From Oscillospiraceae bacterium (lineage in GTDB: Bacteria > Bacillota > Clostridia > Oscillospirales > Oscillospiraceae), in NCBI GenBank assembly GCA_015067495.1, contig SVMI01000008.1, positions 1-64,000 of the forward strand: a stretch of 64,000 nucleotides of DNA, read 5' to 3'. Both the position numbers and the translations under genes were made by a program. The stretch's first letter is position 1, and each line of letters starts with the position of its first letter. The notes below the pieces were generated by a model. The model saw only the letters and a program-made list of their open reading frames with translations. It was not told where the DNA came from and made no database searches. Of this stretch, positions 42,150 through 53,387 are shown one piece after another.

Positions 42150-42850
42150 GCCGCACAGAGGAGCTGATCGCCCAGGCGCAGCAGGGGGATAAGGATGCAT
42201 CAGAAGCGTTGGTCAACGAGAATGCCGGTCTGATCTGGTCTGTTGCGCGCCGTTTTTTGGGACGCGGCACAGAGGCAGATGATCTGTACCAGTTGGGCTG
42301 CCTTGGCTTTTTGAAGGCAGTGGAGGGCTTTGATCTTGCCTATGGCACACAGTTTTCCACCTATGCTGTACCCAAGATCGCAGGGGAGATCCGACGTTTT
42401 TTGCGCGATGACGGTGCTGTTAAGGTATCACGCACCATCAAAGAGCATGCCGCGACGATCAAATCCACACGCAGCAAACTCAATCACACCCTCAACCGTG
42501 AACCGACGATCAATGAGATTTCTCAAGTTACCGGCTTAACGCCGGAAGAGATCGCTACTGCGGAAACCGCCACCGCTGCCACGGAATCGATCCAGCGAGA
42601 GACCGGGGAGGATGGCTTCTCCCTTGAAGACATTCTGTCCGACACGCAGACGGAGGACTCACTTGTTGAGAAGATTTCTTTGCGTCAGGCGATCTCGAAG
42701 CTGCCTGAACGGGAACGGAGTGTGATACAGCTGCGTTACTTCCACGGTTTAACGCAGGAGCGTGTGGCACGGGTCATGGAGGTCAGTCAAGTCCAGATCT
42801 CCCGCATTGAAAAGAAAGCACTCATAATTCTGCGACAACTGATGGATTAG
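42146..42850 (+). CDS. sigF: RNA polymerase sigma F factor
   Basis: 234-aa group 3 sigma factor for the forespore. Region 2 has DLYQLGCLGFLKAVEGFDLAYGTQFSTYAVPKI (near residues 48-80); region 4 has GLTQERVARVMEVSQVQISRIEKKALI (near 205-231). Assigned as sigF rather than sigG because of the spoIIAA-spoIIAB context. Overlaps spoIIAB by 4 bases. Confidence 0.95.
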   Translation: MSRTEELIAQAQQGDKDASEALVNENAGLIWSVARRFLGRGTEADDLYQLGCLGFLKAVEGFDLAYGTQFSTYAVPKIAGEIRRFLRDDGAVKVSRTIKEHAATIKSTRSKLNHTLNREPTINEISQVTGLTPEEIATAETATAATESIQRETGEDGFSLEDILSDTQTEDSLVEKISLRQAISKLPERERSVIQLRYFHGLTQERVARVMEVSQVQISRIEKKALIILRQLMD

Positions 42851-42862
42851 CATAAATTTTTC

Positions 42863-42891
42863 TTTACCTTTTAACAAAAATGCGGTAAAAT
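42863..42891 (+). promoter_or_regulatory. pcrA promoter
   Basis: -35-like TTTACC (42863-42868), 17-nt spacer, -10 TAAAAT (42886-42891). Confidence 0.55.
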
Positions 42892-42921
42892 AGTTGTATC
42901 TTATTTTGGCAGGTTACAGCT

Positions 42922-45333
42922 ATGACAGAACAACTACAGCAGCGATTTTTGCTTGCCCGCCGCAAGTATATTGCCGATCAATTCAATAATCTGAATGCTA
43001 TGCAGCGGGAGGCTGCAACGACAACAGAAGGTCCGCTTCTGCTCCTTGCAGGAGCCGGCAGCGGTAAGACCACCGTGCTGATCCACCGAATTGCCAACCT
43101 GATCCGTTTTGGCGCGGGAAGCGATCCTTCTGTAGATTTGATCCCTGATACCGTTACGGAAGAGGATGTGGAGTTTCTTGAGGGGATCTCGGATGCTTCT
43201 TCCGATATGGATCACCGCCGCGCGGAGTATCTTTGTGCTGTAGAGCCTGCTGCACCGTGGAGCATCATTGCCATTACCTTTACCAACAAGGCAGCCAATG
43301 AGCTGAAAGAGCGTCTGATGAACATGCTGGGCGAAGAAGCGCAGGATATATGGGCGATGACCTTTCACTCCGCATGCTGCCGCATTTTGCGTCAATGGAT
43401 CGAACGGCTTGGCTACAGCAAGCGTTTTACCATTTACGATACCGCCGATTCTGAGCGTATTATGAAGGACATCATCCGTGATATGGGTATGGACGAAAAG
43501 ACATTCCCAGCGCGTTTTGTCCTGAGTGTGATCAGCAAGGAAAAGGATGGGATGGTTTCTCCTGATGAGCTGGAAGAACGGGCAGAAGAAGCCGGTGATC
43601 TGAAGCTCAGCCATGTGGCGACGCTTTATAGGAAATATCAGACCCGACTTCGTGAAAACGATGCGGTTGACTTTGACGACATCATCCTTTTGACAGTCAG
43701 GCTTCTGCAGGAAAACGATGATATCCGCGCTTATTATCAGCGTAAGTTCCGTTATGTACTGGTGGATGAGTATCAGGATACCAACCACCTTCAGTATCTG
43801 CTGACGTCACTCCTTGCGGGCGGTCGGGAGAATATTTGTGTTGTCGGTGACGACGACCAGAGTATTTACCGCTTCCGCGGCGCGACCATTGCCAATATTC
43901 TGGACTTTGAAAAGCAGTATCAGGGTACGCGCGTGATCCGTCTGGAACAGAATTACCGTTCCACACAATCGATTCTGAATGCGGCAAACTCTGTGATCGT
44001 ACATAACCGCGGCAGAAAAGGAAAAAGGCTTTGGACATCCAACGGCGTTGGTCAGCCGGTAGTGGTCTACGAAGCTGCCGATGAGCGTGCCGAAGCGTCC
44101 TTTGTTGCAGCTCAGATCATCGCGAAGCCGAAAGGTACGGATTTCCGGGATTATGCGATCCTTTACCGCACCAATGCCCAGTCAAATGCTTTGGAATACG
44201 CTCTGAAGCGCAACGGTATCGCATACCGTGTCATCGGTGGTACCCGCTTCTTTGACCGGGCTGAGATCAAGGATATGCTTGCCTATCTTTGCGTCATCAA
44301 TAACCGTGCTGATGATCTGCGGCTGAACCGCATCATCAACAATCCGCCCCGGGGACTGGGCGCGAAATCCTTGGAGGTCGCCCAACGGCTTGCCGATGCG
44401 GAGGGCTTCCCTCTGTACGAGGTCATTTCCCATTGTCAGGATTATGCTCCTCTTGAAAAGACCGCGCCTAAGCTGAAAGCCTTTACTGATTTGATCGAGG
44501 GTCTTGCACAGCTGCTGGACGATGGTATGAGCCTTCTTGATTTTTATGAAGAGCTGATGCTCCGCTCCGGCTATGTGGAGATGCTGCAGAAAAAAGACAC
44601 GGAGGAAAACAAGACCCGTCTGGAAAACGTCCGTGAATTGAAATCCAGCATCAATGCCTATCTTGAGAATGCGGAAACACCCACACTTGCCGGCTTCCTC
44701 GAGGAGATCGCCCTTTACACGGACATCGAGGAGTATAACGACAGCGATGATACCGTTGTAATGATGACCATGCACTCGTCTAAGGGCTTGGAGTTTCCCC
44801 ACGTTTTCATTGTCGGCTGTGAGGACGGGCTGTTCCCCGGCCTGAAGGCGATCGGTGATATGGAGGAGATGGAGGAGGAACGCCGTCTTTGCTATGTCGC
44901 GATCACCCGCGCCAAAAAGACGCTGACCATTACCCATGCCCGCCAGCGCATGCTCTACGGACGTACCAATTCGGCATTGCCGTCCCGATTCCTGCGGGAG
45001 CTGCCTCAGGAGGAGATCGTCAAAAAGGGCGGCTACGTTTATCAGCAGTACAGCCCGTCTGCAGCGCAGTCTGCACAGCACAGCAGCTTCCGCAACGCTC
45101 AGGAGTTCGCCACGCCGAAGAAATCCACACCTTCAACGCCTGCAGCTGCGGCATCTACACCGATCCCGGATCTCAAAAAGGGCGATATGGTCAGCCACAA
45201 GGCCTTTGGCAAGGGTATGGTGCTGTCTGTGATGAAGATGGGCGGCGATGCGTTGCTTGAGATTATCTTTGACGAGATCGGCACAAAGAAGCTGATGGCG
45301 AAAACAGCCTTTGCCCACATGAAAAAGCTGTAA
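42922..45333 (+). CDS. pcrA: UvrD/PcrA-type DNA helicase
   Basis: 803-aa SF1A 3'-5' helicase. Walker A GAGSGKTTVL (near residue 43), VDEYQDTNHLQY (motif II near 285), GDDDQSIYRFRGA (motif III), TMHSSKGLEFPHV (motif V) and YVAITRAKKTL (motif VI) are present. The C-terminus carries KKGDMVSHKAFGKGMVLSV, the Tudor-like RNA-polymerase-binding fold of PcrA. About 45 extra residues between motifs I and Ia (from AGSDPSV to AAPWS) exceed the usual length. Works in excision repair, replication restart and transcription-coupled repair. Confidence 0.95.
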   Translation: MTEQLQQRFLLARRKYIADQFNNLNAMQREAATTTEGPLLLLAGAGSGKTTVLIHRIANLIRFGAGSDPSVDLIPDTVTEEDVEFLEGISDASSDMDHRRAEYLCAVEPAAPWSIIAITFTNKAANELKERLMNMLGEEAQDIWAMTFHSACCRILRQWIERLGYSKRFTIYDTADSERIMKDIIRDMGMDEKTFPARFVLSVISKEKDGMVSPDELEERAEEAGDLKLSHVATLYRKYQTRLRENDAVDFDDIILLTVRLLQENDDIRAYYQRKFRYVLVDEYQDTNHLQYLLTSLLAGGRENICVVGDDDQSIYRFRGATIANILDFEKQYQGTRVIRLEQNYRSTQSILNAANSVIVHNRGRKGKRLWTSNGVGQPVVVYEAADERAEASFVAAQIIAKPKGTDFRDYAILYRTNAQSNALEYALKRNGIAYRVIGGTRFFDRAEIKDMLAYLCVINNRADDLRLNRIINNPPRGLGAKSLEVAQRLADAEGFPLYEVISHCQDYAPLEKTAPKLKAFTDLIEGLAQLLDDGMSLLDFYEELMLRSGYVEMLQKKDTEENKTRLENVRELKSSINAYLENAETPTLAGFLEEIALYTDIEEYNDSDDTVVMMTMHSSKGLEFPHVFIVGCEDGLFPGLKAIGDMEEMEEERRLCYVAITRAKKTLTITHARQRMLYGRTNSALPSRFLRELPQEEIVKKGGYVYQQYSPSAAQSAQHSSFRNAQEFATPKKSTPSTPAAAASTPIPDLKKGDMVSHKAFGKGMVLSVMKMGGDALLEIIFDEIGTKKLMAKTAFAHMKKL

Positions 45334-45358
45334 TTTTCACTGCCTTTACCCATACACT
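45330..45358 (+). promoter_or_regulatory. Candidate sigma-E promoter of yunB
   Basis: -35 GTAATTT (45330-45336), 14-nt spacer, -10 CATACACT (45351-45358): close to the CATACAMT sigma-E -10. It overlaps the stop of pcrA. yunB is sigma-E-dependent in Bacillus subtilis. Confidence 0.55.
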
Positions 45359-45374
45359 TGCAAGAGGTGATATT

Positions 45375-47972
<2,598 letters not shown>

Positions 47973-47973
<1 letters not shown>

Positions 47974-48007
47974 AAAAGCAGCGGAAGAGTTTCTTCCGCT
48001 GCTTTTT
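47973..48007. terminator. Bidirectional terminator after ligA
   Basis: AAAAAGCAGCGGAAGA-GTT-TCTTCCGCTGCTTTTT hairpin. Confidence 0.9.
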
Positions 48008-48215
48008 ACAGGCTGTAGTCGACATCGTCGTATTTCTTAAAATCCAACGCCTTGGGCTTTCCGGGAATGCGCTTGATGGGATCATAAGTGAACTTGCGGC
48101 ACTTGTTGCCGGCTTTGACCACACCGCGCTTTGTGCAAAGAATGTTGTCCTCCTCTAGCGCAGTACCAAAGCGGCAATAGGTACAGTTCTTCTCAATGCG
48201 CTTGCGAAACAGCAT
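48006..48215 (-). CDS. Small Cys-containing protein
   Basis: 69 aa with paired cysteines NCTYCRFG (residues 10-17) and CTKRGVVKAGNKCRKF (near 27-41), a likely zinc-binding or zinc-ribbon-like fold; the remainder is basic. Located directly downstream of ylbJ (4 bases) so co-transcribed with it. No enzyme activity evident. Confidence 0.7.
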   Translation of the reverse strand: MLFRKRIEKNCTYCRFGTALEEDNILCTKRGVVKAGNKCRKFTYDPIKRIPGKPKALDFKKYDDVDYSL

Positions 48216-48219
48216 GATC

Positions 48220-49263
48220 TCAACCCTTTCTCTTATCGTTAAGTAGATTATACAACGGTTTCCGCCGAAATGCTACTGTTATTTTTCTGATCTTCAGCAA
48301 ATAAATGAGAATTACGACGAAAATTACACCGGTCATGAGCCAAAGCCGCAGAAAGGGGATACCGAAATCAGGGGTGCTGATTATCAGAACCGACAACGAA
48401 AGAACGATGCTGAAAAGTGTTTGAAGCATTTTTCCCTTCAGATAATTGGAAAGCTTTAGGCCTGAGGTGACGGAGGCTGTCTGCATCAGTACGCATAATC
48501 CGCCGAAATTGACACCGATGGTCGCGATCAGCATGCGCATTCCTTCATTTTCGATCTGCCGGAGAAATGTTGCACCGTTTGCAAGCTCCAGTATGCTGAC
48601 GATCAGAACCGAAGCCTCGCTGGGCAGCAGCCATAAAAACCAACGGGAGCAAAATAAGATCAGGACTCGAAACAGAACGATCCAGCCGCATACATGGCTG
48701 ATTACAAGTATGGATTTCTTAAGCGCATCAATGAAGGTAAGCGGTGTGCTTTCTTTTTGTTCTGCGACAAAGCGTTCATCACTCTTTAACATCCCTGCGA
48801 CCAATATGGATGAAATAATATGAATCCCCCATATCCACCAAACGATGGCTCTGTTATCAAATTGCGCGGCTACGATGCCGAACAGAAATGCAGGACCTGC
48901 ATTGGAGCAAAATATAAGCATGCGATCGGCTGTCTTTTTGCGCAGGGAACCCTGCTTCCATGCACTGTGAACCAGCTGCGCGCCTGTTGGATATCCCCCA
49001 AGCATCCCGCAGAGCCAAATGCTGCCGCAGCCTTGTGGGATACGTAAAAGCCGCTCCATGGGAGAAAGCCATGACAAATTTGTTGCCAGCAATGAGCTGT
49101 TCAGCAGATTTATCAGCACAAAGAAAGGAAACAAAGAGGGAATGACCACCTGAAGGCACAGTGTGATACCATCAACTGCTCCCTTGATCGCTGTTTTTGA
49201 GTCTAAAATCAGAAGCAAAACTCCGCACAGAGCAAGTACTGTTTTGAACCATGGCTTTTTCAC
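48220..49263 (-). CDS. ylbJ: Sporulation integral membrane protein YlbJ
   Basis: 347 aa with about eight hydrophobic segments. GGYPTGAQLV (near residue 89) and FCSNAGPAFLFGIV (near 118) are the nucleoside-recognition/gate-like signatures seen in YlbJ. A mother-cell sporulation protein in Bacillus. GTG start at 49263, with GAGGTGATCGG upstream. Divergent from yqfC, with a CATACATT -10-like element at 49280-49287 on its strand. Confidence 0.85.
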   Translation of the reverse strand: MKKPWFKTVLALCGVLLLILDSKTAIKGAVDGITLCLQVVIPSLFPFFVLINLLNSSLLATNLSWLSPMERLLRIPQGCGSIWLCGMLGGYPTGAQLVHSAWKQGSLRKKTADRMLIFCSNAGPAFLFGIVAAQFDNRAIVWWIWGIHIISSILVAGMLKSDERFVAEQKESTPLTFIDALKKSILVISHVCGWIVLFRVLILFCSRWFLWLLPSEASVLIVSILELANGATFLRQIENEGMRMLIATIGVNFGGLCVLMQTASVTSGLKLSNYLKGKMLQTLFSIVLSLSVLIISTPDFGIPFLRLWLMTGVIFVVILIYLLKIRKITVAFRRKPLYNLLNDKRKG

Positions 49264-49279
49264 CCGATCACCTCAGAAG

Positions 49280-49287
49280 AATGTATG
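49280..49287 (-). promoter_or_regulatory. Sigma-E-like -10 element of ylbJ
   Basis: CATACATT on the minus strand, close to the sigma-E -10 consensus CATACAMT; the expected -35 at 14 bases is poor. Confidence 0.35.
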
Positions 49288-49297
49288 CGTCAAAGAG

Positions 49298-49325
49298 ATA
49301 TTTCAGCACAACCGTTTCATATGCT
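49298..49325 (+). promoter_or_regulatory. Candidate sigma-E promoter of yqfC
   Basis: ATATTT (49298-49303), 14-nt spacer, CATATGCT (49318-49325). Weak but in the right position for a mother-cell gene. Confidence 0.4.
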
Positions 49326-49343
49326 TTTTCAGGAGGCGATCAA

Positions 49344-49631
49344 ATGTCAAAGGGTAGATCTTTTCTTTATCGGTTGACCGATGCCGCACAGCTGCACGAC
49401 GAGGCAATACCTCACCAGCCGCTTGTGGAGATCATGAACGATCAACGGGTGCTGATCGAAAATCACCAAGGAGTTGTGGAGTACGGAACAAATCAGATCC
49501 GTGTGAATGTCAGGTTTGGTACTGTAACGGTCTGTGGCTGCGATCTGGAGCTTGCCCGGATGATGAAAGGGCAGCTGATCGTCGCAGGGAGAATTGACAG
49601 CGTCCATCTGCATAGGAGGCAAAGAAAATGA
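49344..49631 (+). CDS. yqfC: Sporulation protein YqfC
   Basis: 95 aa. Conserved QPLVEIMNDQRVLIENHQGVVEYG core (near residues 24-47) and IRVNVRFGTVTVCGCDLELARM, then IDSVHLHRR. Length matches YqfC (about 93 aa). Start chosen at 49344 after AGGAGGCG; earlier in-frame codons lie in the promoter. Stop overlaps yqfD. Confidence 0.88.
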   Translation: MSKGRSFLYRLTDAAQLHDEAIPHQPLVEIMNDQRVLIENHQGVVEYGTNQIRVNVRFGTVTVCGCDLELARMMKGQLIVAGRIDSVHLHRRQRK

Positions 49632-50791
49632 GCGGCACAACGGAAATTACCTTGATCTGCGCTGATCCGGGTGCTTTTCTTTCCTATATTGAACGGGAGA
49701 ATATCACCGTTTCTTCTGTACAGCAGATCGATGAGCTTACATTGCGCTTACAGCTCAAGCAGCGCGATCTGACCAGACTGAAGCGTCTGGCAGAACGTCG
49801 GGGCGCGCAGATCACGGTCGTTCGACCCGACCGATTCACCGGTGCAGTCAGAGCCGCATTGCATCGTCCCGTTCTGCTGATCGGTCTGGTTCTGCTGCTC
49901 ATAGCCGGGCTGTATCTGCCCAAGAGGGTCTTTTTTCTCCGTGTGGAGGGAAACCGAACAGTTCCGACACGGCTGATTCTTGACAAGGCAGAGCAGTGCG
50001 GTATCGGGTTCGGCGCATCCGCCGGCGATGTCAGGAGTGAGAGGGTGAAAAACGCCCTCCTTGAAGCCATTCCGCAGCTGCAATGGGCAGGGGTGAATAC
50101 ATCCGGCTGCGTTGCGACTATTTCTGTAAAAGAACGGCAGCTGCCCCTTTTGCCGGAGGATCATAATATGGCAACAAGCATCGTCGCAAGCCGCGATGGG
50201 GTGATCTGTGATATGACTGTCACCAGCGGCGCGCCGGTCTGTCAGATCGGTCAAGCTGTTTCAAAAGGGGATAAGCTCATCACAGGCTATGTGGATTGTG
50301 ACCGTTCTGTCCGCGCGACACGCTCCGCAGGAGAGATTTACGCCGCCACGATCCACAAAATTGATGCTTTGATGCCGATGGATTATAAACTGCGAGGCGT
50401 CCAAATGGAGAAAACGCAAAAAATTAGTGTGATTTTTGGAAAAAATCGAATAAATTTCTTCTCAGGTAGTGGAATTTTGGATAGCAGTTGTGTTAAAATG
50501 TATGAGGAAAAATATTTGACGCTGCCGGGCGGCTTTCATTTGCCGATCAAAATCGTCACAGAAGCATGGATCACCTACCGAGAACCCGCTGATGTGGTTT
50601 CATCCCGGGACGATACCCAGCTGCTCAGCAAACTGTCCCGTCGGTACATCGAGCAGCAAATGATCGCAGGTTCGGTGCTTTCCCAAAGAGAGAATACCGA
50701 GGTGCTTGACGGGATGATCCGTCTGACAGGGGAGTATGGCTGCATCGAAATGATCGGCAGGGAACAAAATGAGGAGATTATCAAACCATGA
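49628..50791 (+). CDS. yqfD: Sporulation protein YqfD
   Basis: 387 aa. One central transmembrane segment near residue 78-93 (RPVLLIGLVLLLIAGLYL) separates a small cytoplasmic N-terminus from an extracytoplasmic region with PKRVFFLRVEGNRTVPTRLI, typical of YqfD. GGVICDMTVTSGAPVCQIGQAVSKGD near residue 195 is also conserved. Required for efficient sporulation in Bacillus; ATGA overlaps with yqfC and phoH. Confidence 0.88.
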   Translation: MSGTTEITLICADPGAFLSYIERENITVSSVQQIDELTLRLQLKQRDLTRLKRLAERRGAQITVVRPDRFTGAVRAALHRPVLLIGLVLLLIAGLYLPKRVFFLRVEGNRTVPTRLILDKAEQCGIGFGASAGDVRSERVKNALLEAIPQLQWAGVNTSGCVATISVKERQLPLLPEDHNMATSIVASRDGVICDMTVTSGAPVCQIGQAVSKGDKLITGYVDCDRSVRATRSAGEIYAATIHKIDALMPMDYKLRGVQMEKTQKISVIFGKNRINFFSGSGILDSSCVKMYEEKYLTLPGGFHLPIKIVTEAWITYREPADVVSSRDDTQLLSKLSRRYIEQQMIAGSVLSQRENTEVLDGMIRLTGEYGCIEMIGREQNEEIIKP

Positions 50792-51801
50792 GTCTGATCA
50801 CAGAACGCATTGTAAACGTCGATCGCGTGGAAGACCTGATCGCGGTCTTCGGCTCGTTCGATGAGAATATTAAGAAAATTGAGGAAACGCTCAATGTCAG
50901 CATCGTCAATCGTGGCAATGAGCTGAAGATCAACGGCGAAGCGGAAGCTGTGGACAAAGCGGCGAGAACGGTCGAGGGTCTTCTTGCGCTCGCCGCCCGG
51001 GGTGAGACTATTGACGAGCAGCGGGTACGCTATCTGATCACCCTTGTGCAGGAGGGGAACGACGCATTGGTTTCCCAAATGGCAAAGGATGTTGTCTGTA
51101 TTACCGCCAAGGGCAAGCCCATCAAGGCAAAAACCGTTGGTCAGCAGAATTATATGAAAGCGATCCAGTCCAATACTATCACCATTGGCGTCGGACCTGC
51201 CGGTACGGGCAAGACCTATTTGGCAGTAGCCGCAGCGGTTGCCGCGTTCCGGGAGCGGACTGTCAACCGCATCATTTTGACCCGTCCTGCTGTGGAAGCG
51301 GGCGAGCGTCTTGGCTTCCTGCCGGGTGATCTGCAGAACAAGGTCGATCCCTATCTCAGACCCCTCTATGATGCTCTGTATGACATGCTGGGACCCGAAA
51401 CCTTCCAAAAGTATCAGGAACGTGGCTCTATTGAAGTGGCGCCCCTTGCCTATATGAGAGGCCGTACATTGGATGACAGCTTCATTATCCTTGACGAAGC
51501 ACAGAATACCACCCGTGAGCAGATGAAGATGTTCCTGACCCGTCTGGGCTTTGGTTCCAAGATCGTAATCACCGGCGATGTGACCCAGATCGACCTGCCG
51601 GATGACAAGGTATCGGGTCTGAAGGATGCGGTGCGGGTACTTGGCGACGTGAAGGACATTGCCATCTGCACATTGACCTCTGCTGACGTTGTGCGTCATG
51701 CATTGGTGCAGCAGATCATCAACGCGTACGAAAAGGCAGACAGAAAGCCGGAGCCTCCGAAAAACTCCAACGCACAAAGGAAGAGAAATTATGGCAAATA
51801 A
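50788..51801 (+). CDS. phoH: PhoH-like ATPase (PhoL)
   Basis: 337 aa. A KH-like N-terminal region and a P-loop RNase/RNA-helicase-related domain: Walker A GPAGTGKTYLAVAAAV (near residue 135), RPAVEAGERLGFLPGDLQNKVDPY (near 175), Walker B DSFIILDEAQNTTREQ (near 230), GDVTQIDLPDDK (near 270). ATP-binding protein of unclear RNA-linked role. Overlaps ybeY by 11 bp, and its ATG is inside the yqfD stop. Confidence 0.93.
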   Translation: MSLITERIVNVDRVEDLIAVFGSFDENIKKIEETLNVSIVNRGNELKINGEAEAVDKAARTVEGLLALAARGETIDEQRVRYLITLVQEGNDALVSQMAKDVVCITAKGKPIKAKTVGQQNYMKAIQSNTITIGVGPAGTGKTYLAVAAAVAAFRERTVNRIILTRPAVEAGERLGFLPGDLQNKVDPYLRPLYDALYDMLGPETFQKYQERGSIEVAPLAYMRGRTLDDSFIILDEAQNTTREQMKMFLTRLGFGSKIVITGDVTQIDLPDDKVSGLKDAVRVLGDVKDIAICTLTSADVVRHALVQQIINAYEKADRKPEPPKNSNAQRKRNYGK

Positions 51802-52291
51802 GATCAATATGACGTTTGACTGCTTCACGCTGCGCCAGCCGATGATTGCCCATATCATCAGCAAGTGCGTGGAAGCGACCTTAAAAGCAGAGCATATCAC
51901 CGCCACCTGCGAGATCAACATTCTTGTGACAAACGACCGGGGTATCCGTGCCATTAACGCTGCCAGCCGTAATATCGACAAGGCGACAGATGTGCTGAGC
52001 TTCCCTATGTTCGAAATGGAAGCCGGTAATCCGCCCACAGATTGGGAGGAATATCTCGATCCCGATACCGAAATGTGTCCGCTGGGCGATATGTGCATCT
52101 CCCTTGAACGTGCCATCGCGCAAGCGAAGGAGTTCGGTCACAGCGTCAAGAGGGAAGTGGGCTACTTAACAATCCATTCCATGCTGCATCTTTTGGGCTA
52201 CGACCATCTGGATGAAGGGGAGCAGAAGGCGCAGATGCGCACCCGCGAGGAAGCCATTGCCGCCACGATCCCCGGTATGCAAAGACAGTAA
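51791..52291 (+). CDS. ybeY: Endoribonuclease YbeY
   Basis: 166-aa zinc-dependent RNase for 16S rRNA 3' maturation and ribosome quality control. HSMLHLLGYDH (near residue 133) gives the three-His zinc site (H-x3-H-x5-H). DVLSFPMFEM near 67 is conserved. Start at 51791 is by homology; the ATG lies in the phoH end. Length normal. Confidence 0.94.
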   Translation: MANKINMTFDCFTLRQPMIAHIISKCVEATLKAEHITATCEINILVTNDRGIRAINAASRNIDKATDVLSFPMFEMEAGNPPTDWEEYLDPDTEMCPLGDMCISLERAIAQAKEFGHSVKREVGYLTIHSMLHLLGYDHLDEGEQKAQMRTREEAIAATIPGMQRQ

Positions 52292-52302
52292 GGAGAGAGA
52301 TT

Positions 52303-53190
52303 ATGAAGACAAAATCTGCTATGATCACGATTGCAGGTCGTCCCAATGTGGGCAAATCCACACTGACCAATTTCCTTGTGGGCGAGAAGATCGCGATCGT
52401 TTCCAATAAGCCCCAAACTACCCGAAACCGCATCTGCGGCATTGTCACAAAGGGTGATACCCAGTTCGTCTTTGTGGATACGCCGGGCTTCCATAAGCCC
52501 AGAACAAAGCTGGGCGATTACATGGTCAATGTGACCAAGGAGTCTATCGCGGATGTGGACCTGACCGTTCTCGTTGTTGAGCCGATCGCATCGGTGGGAA
52601 CGCAGGAGGAGGTACTTCTGGAGCAGCTGAAGGCAAGAAAATGCCCTGTCGTCCTTGCCATTAACAAGATCGATACCGTCGAGAAGGAAATGCTTCTTGA
52701 GGTAATCGCCGCCTATTCGCAGGCATTTGAATTTGCTGCGATCATTCCCATCTCCGCCCGCACCGGCGACGGCGTGGACGCGCTTCTGGCAGAATGCGCC
52801 AAGTACGCGCAGGAAGGTCCGTTCCTTTTTGATGAGGATGTGACCACCGATCAGCCGGAGCGGCAGGTGATGGCAGAGATCATCCGCGAGAAGCTTCTTT
52901 GGTGTCTGGATCGGGAAATTCCCCACGGCACAGCCGTTGAGATCACCAAATTTTCCGAGCGTGAGAGCGGAATTATCGATCTTGATGCGACCATTTACTG
53001 CGAAAAAGCCAGCCACAAGGGCATCATCATCGGCAAGCAGGGTGCGATGCTGAAGAAGATCTCCACCATGGCTCGCAGCGATTGCGAGAAATTCATGGGT
53101 ACGAAGGTATTCCTGACCACATGGGTCAAGGTCAAGGAAAGCTGGCGCGACAGCGACTTTCTTGTCCGCAATTTCGGCTACAGAGAATAA
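52303..53190 (+). CDS. era: GTPase Era
   Basis: 295 aa. GRPNVGKSTL (G1, near residue 9), TTRN (G2), DTPGF (G3, near 58), NKID (G4, near 118) and SART (G5), then a KH domain with IIIGKQGAMLKKI (near 240). Binds the 3' end of 16S rRNA during 30S assembly. Preceded by AAGGAGAG, 11 bases after ybeY. Confidence 0.96.
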   Translation: MKTKSAMITIAGRPNVGKSTLTNFLVGEKIAIVSNKPQTTRNRICGIVTKGDTQFVFVDTPGFHKPRTKLGDYMVNVTKESIADVDLTVLVVEPIASVGTQEEVLLEQLKARKCPVVLAINKIDTVEKEMLLEVIAAYSQAFEFAAIIPISARTGDGVDALLAECAKYAQEGPFLFDEDVTTDQPERQVMAEIIREKLLWCLDREIPHGTAVEITKFSERESGIIDLDATIYCEKASHKGIIIGKQGAMLKKISTMARSDCEKFMGTKVFLTTWVKVKESWRDSDFLVRNFGYRE

Positions 53191-53243
53191 TTTCCAAGTG
53201 TAAACTGCTCCCACTTGCAAATCCTTTTATTGGAGGGATGCAA

Positions 53244-53387
53244 ATGGATGCGATGAATTATTGGCAGTTGTTTCTCGATACCGGCGCGCCTGAAATGTAT
53301 TTGCTCTATCAACGAGCCAAAAAGACGGAGGAAAAGCATGTACCTGACGATCCGTGCAATCGTCCTGCGGGTTACGGACTACAATGA
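53244..53387 (+). CDS. yqzL: YqzL-like 47-aa protein
   Basis: 47 aa, too short for usual gene callers. MNYWQLFLDTGAPEMYLLYQ matches the YqzL pattern W-x2-F-x3-G-x4-YLLY. It lies between era and recO, the conserved place of yqzL in Firmicutes, and has GGAGGG with good spacing at ATG 53244. Its last 50 bases overlap recO in another frame, so translation of recO could be coupled. Function unknown. Confidence 0.75.
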   Translation: MDAMNYWQLFLDTGAPEMYLLYQRAKKTEEKHVPDDPCNRPAGYGLQ

